This document shows positions 9,171-17,057 of a DNA stretch of 64,000 nucleotides, piece by piece (the stretch's first letter is position 1; every line of letters starts with the position of its first letter). This DNA is from Chloroflexota bacterium (lineage in GTDB: Bacteria; Chloroflexota; UBA6077; SHYK01): NCBI GenBank assembly GCA_035652535.1, contig DASRDP010000036.1, positions 29,009 to 93,008 of the forward strand, given 5' to 3'. Below the pieces are notes generated by a model. That model saw nothing but the letters and a program-made list of their open reading frames with translations, made no database searches and was not told where the DNA came from. The position numbers and the translations under genes are program-made.

Positions 9171-9962
9171 ATGAGCGCGCAAAGCTTGAGCTCCCACTCC
9201 ATCGACTCCCCCGATCGAAGCGATGGGCTCACATCGCTCGTTTCCGGTGGGGAGGAGTTTATCTCGCGCATCGCCCATGACTTGCGCACGCCCTTGGCGG
9301 CTATCAAGGCGGCGATCGGCGTCGTGATTGCCAACGAGCCGCCGGGCACGACGGACCCCATTCGACGCATGCTCCACAACATCGACCACGCCGCGGACCA
9401 GATGAACAGCCTTATCGCAAATGCGTCCGAGCTGTCGCGCCTCACCACGGGACGCGACGAAATCCATCTCGGGCCCACCAACCTCGGGGACGTGGCGATT
9501 CGGGCGGCGAAGGCGGCGGAGGCGAGCGCCCGACGGCTGGACCAGCACGTCGACGTGCACGTGCCGTCCGCGCCAAGACCGATCATGGCGGACGCGCGCC
9601 GCGTGGAACGCGCGGTGTTGAACATGATCGAGAATGCCCAGCGATTTGGCCCCCGAGGCGGCGCGATCTCCGTGTCGGTCGATCAACGCCACGACGAGAC
9701 GGTGATTTCGATCGAGGACCAGGGGCCAGGAGTAGCGGCCGCGGACCGCGACCGCGTCTTCTCCGGCCAGGCCGACGGTTCGAGTCGTGTCGGACTCGGC
9801 CTGCCCGTCGCGCGCGTAATCGCCGAGCTTCACGGCGGCCGAGTCTGGGTGGACGACGCGCCCGGGGCGGGCGCAGCCTTCCACTTCGCGGTCCCAAACC
9901 GCGTGGCCGCACAATCCGATCTCTCTGGACCAGCGCGCGGCTTCAAGGATGGTGACTCATGA
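9171..9962 (+). CDS. Soluble sensor histidine kinase
   Basis: A 263-residue kinase. The H-box is SRIAHDLRTPLAAI with H36 as phospho-acceptor, the N-box ENAQRFGP, the G1-box EDQGPGVA and the G2-box GLGLPVARVI, so the catalytic module is complete. There is no membrane helix and only about 25 residues precede the H-box, so it has no sensor domain of its own and probably senses through a partner. Its ATGA overlap with the response regulator at 9959 makes the pair a co-translated two-component system. Confidence 0.9.
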   Translation: MSAQSLSSHSIDSPDRSDGLTSLVSGGEEFISRIAHDLRTPLAAIKAAIGVVIANEPPGTTDPIRRMLHNIDHAADQMNSLIANASELSRLTTGRDEIHLGPTNLGDVAIRAAKAAEASARRLDQHVDVHVPSAPRPIMADARRVERAVLNMIENAQRFGPRGGAISVSVDQRHDETVISIEDQGPGVAAADRDRVFSGQADGSSRVGLGLPVARVIAELHGGRVWVDDAPGAGAAFHFAVPNRVAAQSDLSGPARGFKDGDS

Positions 9963-10699
9963 AAATTCTCATCGTGGATGACGACGAGCAGATCCTCGAC
10001 GCCGTATCGGTCGGATTCCAAATGCAATGGCAGGATTGCTCCGTGTCCTCGGCCACGGACGGCGAGGCCGGCCTGCAGCGCTTCTACGAAGAGGACCCGG
10101 ACGTGGTGGTCCTCGACGTCGCCATGCCCGGCAAGAACGGCTTCGAGGTTCTCCAGGAGATCCGGCGAATCTCCGACGTGCCGGTGATCATGCTGACCGC
10201 TCACGGCGAAGAGATGCAGCAGGTGCGCGGCCTGGAGCTGGGGGCGGACGACTACGTGGTCAAGCCCTTTAGCCATCTGGCGCTCCTGGCGCGCGTCAAG
10301 GCCGTGCTTCGCCGCGCGGAGCTGCCTCCGCCTGCCCGCGCTCTCCCGGACTTCGTGGCCGGGCCGCTGGCCATTAACTTCCAGAACCATCAGGTGGCGA
10401 TCAAGGGCGAGCAGGTGAAGCTGACACCCGTCGAGTACAAGCTCCTGTATCACCTCGTGCGCAACGCCGGGCGCCTGATGCCCCACCAGGCCCTGCTCGA
10501 CCGCGTCTGGGGTCCCGACTATGGCGCCACGCCAGACTACCTGAAGGTGTTCATCAGTCGGCTGCGCGCCAAGATCGAGCCCGACGCCGACGGGCCGAAG
10601 TACATCGAGAACGAGCGCGGGCTGGGTTACCGATTCGTTCGGCCGAAGGACGCCGCGCCAGCCCCCGCCTCAACGGCAGCGAACGGCGAGCAGCACTGA
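9959..10699 (+). CDS. OmpR/PhoB-family response regulator
   Basis: A 246-residue two-domain regulator. The receiver has acidic D7-D9, phospho-acceptor D53 (VVVLDVAMPG), the T/S of MLTAH and the VVKPF lysine. The C-terminal winged helix (about 135-230) ends in the recognition segment YLKVFISRLRAKIEP and the wing GLGYRFVRP. It is the cognate partner of the kinase gene it overlaps by four bases. A short acidic/Ala tail follows. The target genes are unknown. Confidence 0.93.
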   Translation: MKILIVDDDEQILDAVSVGFQMQWQDCSVSSATDGEAGLQRFYEEDPDVVVLDVAMPGKNGFEVLQEIRRISDVPVIMLTAHGEEMQQVRGLELGADDYVVKPFSHLALLARVKAVLRRAELPPPARALPDFVAGPLAINFQNHQVAIKGEQVKLTPVEYKLLYHLVRNAGRLMPHQALLDRVWGPDYGATPDYLKVFISRLRAKIEPDADGPKYIENERGLGYRFVRPKDAAPAPASTAANGEQH

Positions 10700-10717
10700 G
10701 CCTCCGGCCATTGGCCC

Positions 10718-10925
10718 TGAGACCTTCGGCTTCGCTCAGGACGGGCCTGTCGAAGGCGCACGGGATGGAATGGTCGAAGGAAGCGCGTCGGCCGCTCACC
10801 GCGCGCGGCTTGGCGCTCCGGTCATGCCGAGCGCAGCGAAGCATCTCTGGACATCCAGATCCTTCGGGCCCGCCCTCAGGATGACAGCGGGGCGCGGCCC
10901 TCAGGATGACAGCGGGGCGCCGCCC
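10718..10925. repeat. Interspersed-repeat-like segment in a 353-bp gap
   Basis: The gap 10700-11052 between two response regulator genes holds no convincing gene. It contains motifs typical of small dispersed bacterial repeats: TTCGGCTTCGCTCAGGAC followed by GGCCTGTCGAAGG, then ATGCCGAGCGCAGCGAAGCATC and GATCCTTCGG. These include partly complementary pieces (CTTCGCTC/GAGCG..GCGAAG). A 25-bp sequence (GCCCTCAGGATGACAGCGGG and five more bases) is directly duplicated at 10872-10921. The rest, 10926-11052, carries only the putative leader of the next gene. Confidence 0.6.
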
Positions 10926-11052
10926 GGACAGCTCAGGAAAATGTTTACGCTGCTGTAACTGGCTGCTACGGTCGCGTTTCCTCTGTATCACCATACTGAG
11001 GCCAATTTGAGCGTCACGATTCGGCATCTCTATTACCTGGGTGGTGGCACAT

Positions 11053-11880
11053 ATGAAACTTCTCGTCATCGACGACGACCCCGCCGTGTGCGACGCGCTT
11101 CGCGTCTCGTTCACCTTCCAACGGCACGACTGTCGGGTCGGCGCCGCTGAGGATGGGCGCGCCGGGCTCCAGGCGTTCTTCGAGCAGCAGCCAGACGTTG
11201 TCGTGCTGGACATCGGCCTGCCCAAGATGAACGGGCTCGAGGTACTCGCGCGAATTCGAGAAGCGGCGCATACCCCTGTCATCATCCTGTCGGCTCGCGA
11301 TGGCGAGCTGGACATCGTACGCGCGCTCGAGATGGGAGCGGACGACTACGTGACCAAGCCCTTCAGCTGCCTCGAGCTCATGGCTCGGATCCGCGCTCAG
11401 GCGCGGCGGGTGGACGCGGGCGCGCGCATCAGCACCGATCCGGAGACGTTCAGCGCCGACGGGCTCACCATCCACTTCCCGAGCCAGGAGGTGCGGGTCA
11501 ACGGCGTTCGCGTTCCCCTGACGAACACCGAGTATCGGCTCCTCTATCACTTGGTTCGCAATGCTGGCCGCGTCATGCCGCACCGAACCCTGCTCCAGCT
11601 CGCCTGGGGTTCGGAAAGCTACGGCACAGATGTGGTTCGCGTGTACGTCAGCCGGCTTCGATCCAAGCTAGAGCCCAACTGCGAAAATCCGCGGTACATC
11701 TTCACCAAGGCAGGGCTCGGATACCTGTTCATGGGGCCCCAGAGCGACGGCGACGACAGCGACGTGACCGACGAGCTGGACGAGGTACCCGACATCCGGC
11801 GTGCGATTACCCTCGCTCGCCCAGCGCGAGATACGGACGAGCGCGAGGCGGTCGCGAGAACGTCACTGGCCGCCAGCTAA
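11053..11880 (+). CDS. Second OmpR/PhoB-family response regulator, orphan
   Basis: A 275-residue regulator. Receiver residues D7-D9, D53 (VVVLDIGLPKMNG) and the VTKPF lysine are present; the winged helix has TNTEYRLLYHLVRNAGRVMPH and ends RVYVSRLRSKLEP then GLGYLFMGP. It is clearly paralogous to the regulator at 9959, sharing the LLYHLVRNAGR segment. It differs by a 50-residue acidic C-terminal extension (SDGDDSDVTDELDEVPD). No kinase gene is adjacent, so it is an orphan or shares the soluble kinase. ATG at 11053 was preferred over the upstream GTG because MKLLVIDDD matches the family start. Confidence 0.9.
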   Translation: MKLLVIDDDPAVCDALRVSFTFQRHDCRVGAAEDGRAGLQAFFEQQPDVVVLDIGLPKMNGLEVLARIREAAHTPVIILSARDGELDIVRALEMGADDYVTKPFSCLELMARIRAQARRVDAGARISTDPETFSADGLTIHFPSQEVRVNGVRVPLTNTEYRLLYHLVRNAGRVMPHRTLLQLAWGSESYGTDVVRVYVSRLRSKLEPNCENPRYIFTKAGLGYLFMGPQSDGDDSDVTDELDEVPDIRRAITLARPARDTDEREAVARTSLAAS

Positions 11881-12026
11881 CCCGGCGACGGCCGCCTCCG
11901 CGATGGCCCAACGGGTCGATGAAAAGCTCGTCTTGACCCTTTCGCCGGGCGGAGCGTGCTCGGCCTGGCTCAGCACGAACCATTCCGCCAGCTAGGTCCG
12001 TATCCTGCCGAGCGCGTCCCTCCCCG

Positions 12027-12032
12027 TATACT
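12027..12032 (+). promoter_or_regulatory. Possible -10 element (TATACT) before the MFS gene
   Basis: TATACT ends 11 bases before the GTG at 12044; no good -35 is visible. If used, transcription would begin very near that GTG, giving an almost leaderless mRNA or favouring a later start. Confidence 0.35.
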
Positions 12033-12043
12033 GGTGACAAGAG

Positions 12044-13432
12044 GTGTCGCCCACGAGCTGCTCGCGCCGTGCGCGGACTGGCGGGGGCGGCGCCATCCTT
12101 CCGCCAGGCATCTCCTTGGATTCAACGCTCACCTCAGAATCCGGGCCTGCGCCATCCGCCGGCCCTCAGGATTCGCGCTTATTGCCCTCCCCAGCCACGG
12201 GCCTGCTCGGGCTGCTGCTGCGCGTGCCCGCGTTTGGAGGGCTTCAATATCGGGAGTTTCGGCTCTTGCTCGCCGCGCAGTTCGGCAACAGCATGGGCAT
12301 CTGGATGGACCAGGTGGCCCGAGGCTGGCTCTTGTACGACCTGACGGGTTCGACGGTGGACCTCGGGCTTGTGAGCGCGGTCAAGGTCCTCCCCCTCCTC
12401 CTGCTCTCGCCCGTGGCGGGAACGATGGCCGACCGCTACGGGCGGAAGACGCAGCTCATCGTAGCGCAGACTCTGAACGCCCTGGCCAATCTCATCCTGG
12501 GCACCCTCGTGATCAGCCGTCGGATCGAGCCGTGGCACGTGTTCGCCACGGGGTTCGTGGTCGCCGTTGTGCAGGTGTTCGAAGTGCCCGCCCGGCAGGC
12601 GATGATCTCGGAGACCGTCGATCGCGCCCATCTCACCAACGCCATCGGCCTCATGTCGATGGTCTTCAACGTCAGTCGCAGCCTGGGCCCAGCCGTCGCG
12701 GGCGGCCTCATCGCCGTCATGGGACCGGGCGGCTCCTACCTCGTGCAGGCGCTCATCTACGCCGCCTCAACCCAGTGGACAGTCCAGCTCCGCGTCCCGG
12801 ACCGACCGCCCGTCACGTCGGAGGCGGGGCGATCCTTCGCGGCGACCACGTTCGCCGGGTGGAGCTACGTCGTGCACCACGCGTCCATTCGCAGTGTTCT
12901 TCTGGTGCTCGCGCTCGTCGGGACGTTCGGGATGTCGTTCGGGACACTGCTGCCGGTGTTTGCGCGCGACATTCTGCAGGTCGGATCGGCGGGCCAGGGG
13001 TTCATGCTCACGGCGATGGGAATCGGCGCGATCGTTGCGTCTTTCCTCGTCGCCTCCTTCGGCGAAACGCTCCCCAAAGGCGCACTGATCGTGTCCGCGG
13101 CCGCAGTCTATGGGCTCGGCGTTATGCTCTTCGCCCATTCGACGGCATTCCCGCTCTCGATGCTCCTCATGATCGGCATCGGATCCGCCAACGTGACCTC
13201 CGCGACCCTCACGCAGACCGTCGTCCAGGGCCATTCCAGCAAAGAGATGCGCGGCCGGGTCATGGGCGTCTTCCAACAAAACCAGATCCTCATCACCCTG
13301 GGGAGCGTCCTAGCAGGCGCGCTGGCCGCCACCTGGACATCGCAAACGGCGCTCACCATCATGGGTGCAATCCTGTCCGCGTCGGCGCTCGGCATCCTTT
13401 TCGCGAACCCCCAGATTCGGCGCATTCGGTAG
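12044..13432 (+). CDS. Major facilitator superfamily exporter (EntS/MFS_3-like)
   Basis: A 462-residue transporter with about 12 predicted membrane helices. The MFS loop 2-3 signature is seen in GTMADRYGRKTQLI, and the EVPARQAMISE segment is typical of the MFS_3 (enterobactin-exporter-like) group. The likely role is proton-driven export of a small molecule or drug. The first about 60 residues are Ser/Pro/Gly-rich and not conserved-looking, so the real start may lie further in; GTG 12044 is the first start in frame with a nearby promoter-like box. It is followed after 30 bases by a mercuric-reductase-like gene. Confidence 0.85.
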   Translation: MSPTSCSRRARTGGGGAILPPGISLDSTLTSESGPAPSAGPQDSRLLPSPATGLLGLLLRVPAFGGLQYREFRLLLAAQFGNSMGIWMDQVARGWLLYDLTGSTVDLGLVSAVKVLPLLLLSPVAGTMADRYGRKTQLIVAQTLNALANLILGTLVISRRIEPWHVFATGFVVAVVQVFEVPARQAMISETVDRAHLTNAIGLMSMVFNVSRSLGPAVAGGLIAVMGPGGSYLVQALIYAASTQWTVQLRVPDRPPVTSEAGRSFAATTFAGWSYVVHHASIRSVLLVLALVGTFGMSFGTLLPVFARDILQVGSAGQGFMLTAMGIGAIVASFLVASFGETLPKGALIVSAAAVYGLGVMLFAHSTAFPLSMLLMIGIGSANVTSATLTQTVVQGHSSKEMRGRVMGVFQQNQILITLGSVLAGALAATWTSQTALTIMGAILSASALGILFANPQIRRIR

Positions 13433-13462
13433 TCCCGCCGATCTACACGTCGGAGGAAGTGC

Positions 13463-14860
13463 ATGAGCCAGGCAAACGGCGAAGCCTATGACGCCATCGT
13501 CATCGGATCCGGCCAAGGGGGCGGCCCGCTCGCCACCGCGCTGGCCCGCGGCGGGCGAAAGACGGCGCTCGTCGAACGGAAGTGGGTTGGCGGAAGCTGT
13601 ATTAACTACGGATGCACGCCCACGAAGACGATGATCGCCAGCGCGCGCGTCGCCTATCTGGCTCGGCGCGGAGCCGACTTTGGGGTCGCGACCGGTCCCG
13701 TCCGCGTCGATCTTGCGCGCGTTCGCCAGCGGAAGCGCGACATCGTCGAGAGCTTCCGGACCGGAAGCGAGCGCCGAATCGTGCAGACGCCGGGCGTCGA
13801 CCTGATCTTTGGCGAAGCCAGCTTCGCAGGACCCCACACCGTCCAGGTCGCGCCGACCGATGGAGAGCCGCGGCGCCTCGCCGCGCCCATCATCTGCATC
13901 AACACAGGACTTCGACCGGTCGAGCCGCGAATCGAAGGCATCGATCGCGTGCCAACGCTCGATTCGACGGCCATACAGGAGCTGGACGAGGTTCCGGAGC
14001 ATTTGGTCGTCCTGGGCGGCGGATACATCGGTGTGGAGTTCGGCCAGATGTTCCGCCGCTTCGGAGCGCGGGTCACCATTATCCAACACGGGGCGCATCT
14101 GCTCGATCGTGAGGACTCAGACGTCTCAGACGAGGTGGCCAAAATCCTGAGAGAGGACGGCATAGATGTGCTGCTCTCCAGTGAGGCCCAGCGGGCGGAG
14201 GTAGGCGCTGGTGGGCGCGTCCTCCTCTCTGTGCGGACCCCCGATGGAGAGCGCCGCCTCGACGGCTCGCACGTCCTGAAGGCGACGGGCCGCGCACCGG
14301 ACGTGGCAGCCCTGAACCTCTCGGCGGCGGGGATTGCGACCACCGATCGGGGCGCCATTCGCGTGAACGATCGCCTCGAGACGAGCGTCCCCGGCGTGTA
14401 CGCCATGGGCGACGTGAAAGGCGGGCCGGCATTTACCCACATCTCGTACGACGACTTCCGCGTGCTGCGGACGAACCTGGTCGACGGCGGCAGCGCGTCG
14501 ATCGCGGGTCGGATCGTGCCGTATACCGTATTCATGGACCCGCAGCTCGGCCGCGTCGGCGCGACCGAGACCGAGGCCCGGAACGCCGGCCGCCCGATTC
14601 GCGTCGCGAAGATGCCCATGAGCTGGATCGCGCGGGCCCTCGAAGTCGACGAGTCCCGTGGCTTCATCAAAGTCGTCGTGGACGGGGAGAGCGATCAGAT
14701 TCTCGGCTGCGCCGCGCTGGGTCTCGAGGGTGGCGAGCTGATGGCGATGATCGAGATCGCCATGATGGGACACCTCCCCTTCACCGCGCTTCGGGACGGG
14801 ATCTTCGCCCACCCGACGTTGGCCGAGGCCTGGAACAACGTCTTCTCCGAGTTCCAATGA
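13463..14860 (+). CDS. FAD-dependent pyridine nucleotide-disulfide oxidoreductase, mercuric-reductase-like
   Basis: A 465-residue class I flavoprotein. The FAD motif is AIVIGSGQGGGPLA, the redox-active disulfide is in GGSCINYGCTPTKT (CxxxxC), the NAD(P)H motif is VVLGGGYIGVEFGQMF, and the second FAD site is VYAMGDVKGGPAF. The C-terminal dimer domain contains FAHPTLAEAWNNVF, where lipoamide dehydrogenases and mercuric reductases have HPT. It lacks the C-terminal cysteine pair of true MerA and the N-terminal HMA domain, so mercury reduction is not proven; an oxidoreductase of a small disulfide is equally possible. A GGAGG site precedes the ATG. Confidence 0.85.
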   Translation: MSQANGEAYDAIVIGSGQGGGPLATALARGGRKTALVERKWVGGSCINYGCTPTKTMIASARVAYLARRGADFGVATGPVRVDLARVRQRKRDIVESFRTGSERRIVQTPGVDLIFGEASFAGPHTVQVAPTDGEPRRLAAPIICINTGLRPVEPRIEGIDRVPTLDSTAIQELDEVPEHLVVLGGGYIGVEFGQMFRRFGARVTIIQHGAHLLDREDSDVSDEVAKILREDGIDVLLSSEAQRAEVGAGGRVLLSVRTPDGERRLDGSHVLKATGRAPDVAALNLSAAGIATTDRGAIRVNDRLETSVPGVYAMGDVKGGPAFTHISYDDFRVLRTNLVDGGSASIAGRIVPYTVFMDPQLGRVGATETEARNAGRPIRVAKMPMSWIARALEVDESRGFIKVVVDGESDQILGCAALGLEGGELMAMIEIAMMGHLPFTALRDGIFAHPTLAEAWNNVFSEFQ

Positions 14861-15714
14861 GGCGTGGTCCCGGCCGCTGGGTCGCGCCGTCGCTGGCGCT
14901 CGCATCCATCGCCCTCGGTTCACTGGGCGTCGTGTGCCGGGCAGCGATGAACGAAACGCGAAAGCTGGAGATTCGCCGACGGGTGGTCCGCTTGCCGCGT
15001 CTGTCAGACGCGTTCCACGGATATCGGATCCTGCACATCAGCGATCTCCACGTGGGCGGTTGGGCCCCGGGTCTCGATCACGTTCGCACCGCACAGTCGA
15101 TCGGTGCGGACCTCATCGTCGTGACCGGCGATTTGATCGACCATGATCGGGACCGTGAGTCGTGCGCCGCGGCGTTGGGAGCGCTGCATGCGCCGGATGG
15201 CGTCTGGTGCGTTCTGGGCAACCACGACCACGCCGCCACGCGGTGTGTTGGCGGTGTCCATCGGTTCACGAACGACCTCGCGCGCCGCGGCGTTCGAACG
15301 CTGCGGAACGGGGCTTCGCCGATCTGTCGGGGCCGCGAGCGCCTCTGGCTGGTGGGCGTCGACGATCCGTACGAGTGGCGCGTTGATCTGGTCCAAGCCT
15401 ACAATGGCATTCCCGAAGGTGCCCCGTCGATCCTTCTCGCCCACTCGCCGGACGTGCTGGCTTTCCTCCCGCCCGGTCGCGCGGACCTGGTTCTCGCGGG
15501 CCACTGCCATGGGGGCCAGATCCGCACACCCCTCGGCGCGGTCGTGACGCGCACGCGCAGGCGCTATCCGGACGTGCTCGGGCTCCAGCGCATCGACGGC
15601 ACCCTCACGCACCTCTCCGGAGGCGTGGGCTCGACCATTCCATTGCGACTCCTCTGTCCACCGGAGGTCACCGTGCTCCACATCGTCGCGGGGGCTCACG
15701 CCCAGACCCGGTGA
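14857..15714 (+). CDS. Membrane-anchored metallophosphoesterase (YkuE/YaeI-like)
   Basis: A 285-residue calcineurin-like phosphoesterase. Metal-binding motifs appear in order: HISDLHVG, VVTGDLID, LGNHDHA, and LAGHCHGGQIRTP near the C-terminus. An N-terminal hydrophobic stretch (about residues 9-30) looks like a signal anchor, so the catalytic domain probably faces the periplasm or outside. Relatives cleave phosphodiester or pyrophosphate bonds of lipids or nucleotides. The ATGA start overlaps the flavoprotein stop by four bases, indicating an operon. Confidence 0.85.
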   Translation: MRRGPGRWVAPSLALASIALGSLGVVCRAAMNETRKLEIRRRVVRLPRLSDAFHGYRILHISDLHVGGWAPGLDHVRTAQSIGADLIVVTGDLIDHDRDRESCAAALGALHAPDGVWCVLGNHDHAATRCVGGVHRFTNDLARRGVRTLRNGASPICRGRERLWLVGVDDPYEWRVDLVQAYNGIPEGAPSILLAHSPDVLAFLPPGRADLVLAGHCHGGQIRTPLGAVVTRTRRRYPDVLGLQRIDGTLTHLSGGVGSTIPLRLLCPPEVTVLHIVAGAHAQTR

Positions 15715-15741
15715 ACACTCCAGACCAATTTGGGGGTTTCG

Positions 15742-16989
15742 GTGCGCGTCAAAATCCTCGCAGGCCTCGCGGTACTCCTTGCCCTCATCGCCGCAGGCGG
15801 GGTCTACGGCTGGGTGCAGCTGTCTCAGCCGATACCGCCGATCGTCGCCGCGACCTCCTTTCCCACAAGCCTCACCGTCGAGGGGGAGCCACCGGCGCTG
15901 CCCTGGCCGAGCCAGGGAGCAGCCGCGGTCGCCGTTCCGGAGATCGGCATCGTGGGGACGTCAGGGCCGAAGACGCCACGGCCGATCGCCAGCATCGCCA
16001 AGGTCATGACCGCCTACCTCGTGCTCACGGACCACCCGCTGGCGCCGCGTGAGCCGGGGCCGACCGTTGGCGTGACCGCCGAGGACGTGCGGATCTTCGA
16101 GGCCGATCTGGCCGATGGCCAGTCCGTTGTTCCCGTCGTCGCGGGCGAGCAGCTCACCGAGTACCAGCTCCTTCAGGCGCTCCTGCTTCCATCCGGAAAC
16201 AACATCGCGGACCTTCTTGCGAAGTGGGACGCCGGCTCACGTGAGGCGTTCGTCGCGAAGATGAACGCGAAGGCGGGAGAGATGGGCATGTCGTCGACAC
16301 GCTTCGCCGACGCCAGTGGCTACTCGCCGCAGACCGTGAGCACCGCGACGGATCTCATCATCCTGGGACAGGCCGCGATGCGGGAGCCGGTCTTTGCCGA
16401 AATCGTGGCCCAGCAGGAAGCCGCGATCCCCGTGGCGGAGCGCATCTTCAACGTCAACACCGACCTCGGTCGGGGCGGCAACATTGGGATCAAGACCGGC
16501 TCGACGCCCGAAGCGGGCGCCTGCTTCATGTTCGCCGCGCGCCGCACGGTGAACGACCGGGAGATGGTCCTCGTCGGCGCGGTTCTGGATCAACCCCAGC
16601 TTTCCGACGCCTTTGCTCGCTCCAGCGATATCGCGGCGGCAGCGGCCCGCGGCGTTCGAATGAGCCGCGTGCTGGACACCTCCACCGTCGTGGGGACCTA
16701 CGCGGCGCCGTGGGGACCCAAGGTCGACGCGATGCCCGCTGAAAACGTGGACTTCCTGGCGTGGCCCGGTATGGCTGTGAGCGTCGAAGCGCAGCTCGAT
16801 CCGATAGAAGCGCCCCTCCAATCAGGCGACCGCGTCGGGCTGTTGTCCTTGAAGCTGGGCGACCAGAGCAAGACGGTAGAGCTGGTCGCCAGCGGGTCGA
16901 TTCCATCGCCCGGACGCACCTGGCGGCTGCTTCGCCCGCTTCGCGAGCTGGGGGTCGTGAGCAGCACCGCGGGAGCGGCGAATCGGTAG
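15742..16989 (+). CDS. D-alanyl-D-alanine carboxypeptidase (S11 family)
   Basis: A 415-residue penicillin-binding-protein-like serine peptidase that trims the terminal D-Ala of peptidoglycan stem peptides. The three active-site motifs are SIAK (SxxK), SGNN (SxN) and KTGS (KTG). A membrane or signal segment covers about residues 3-24. A C-terminal beta-rich domain follows (about 300-400), as in DacA proteins. GTG 15742 was chosen over the TTG 12 bases upstream because a GGGGG tract lies six bases before it. The gene follows the phosphoesterase after 27 bases. Confidence 0.88.
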   Translation: MRVKILAGLAVLLALIAAGGVYGWVQLSQPIPPIVAATSFPTSLTVEGEPPALPWPSQGAAAVAVPEIGIVGTSGPKTPRPIASIAKVMTAYLVLTDHPLAPREPGPTVGVTAEDVRIFEADLADGQSVVPVVAGEQLTEYQLLQALLLPSGNNIADLLAKWDAGSREAFVAKMNAKAGEMGMSSTRFADASGYSPQTVSTATDLIILGQAAMREPVFAEIVAQQEAAIPVAERIFNVNTDLGRGGNIGIKTGSTPEAGACFMFAARRTVNDREMVLVGAVLDQPQLSDAFARSSDIAAAAARGVRMSRVLDTSTVVGTYAAPWGPKVDAMPAENVDFLAWPGMAVSVEAQLDPIEAPLQSGDRVGLLSLKLGDQSKTVELVASGSIPSPGRTWRLLRPLRELGVVSSTAGAANR

Positions 16990-17057
16990 CCGCGCGCTTC
17001 GACCGGCTCCGTCCGAACGAGCCGACTCCTGCGCGCCCATCGACCCTGTGCTACGCT

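Noticed and set aside
13463..14860. True mercuric reductase (merA) in a mer operon
   Set aside because: No HMA domain, no C-terminal Cys pair and no merR/merT neighbours; only the redox disulfide is shared.
14857..15714. Phosphoesterase as LpxH (lipid A synthesis)
   Set aside because: The motifs fit the YkuE/YaeI group and no other lipid A genes are seen; a LpxH label is not supported.
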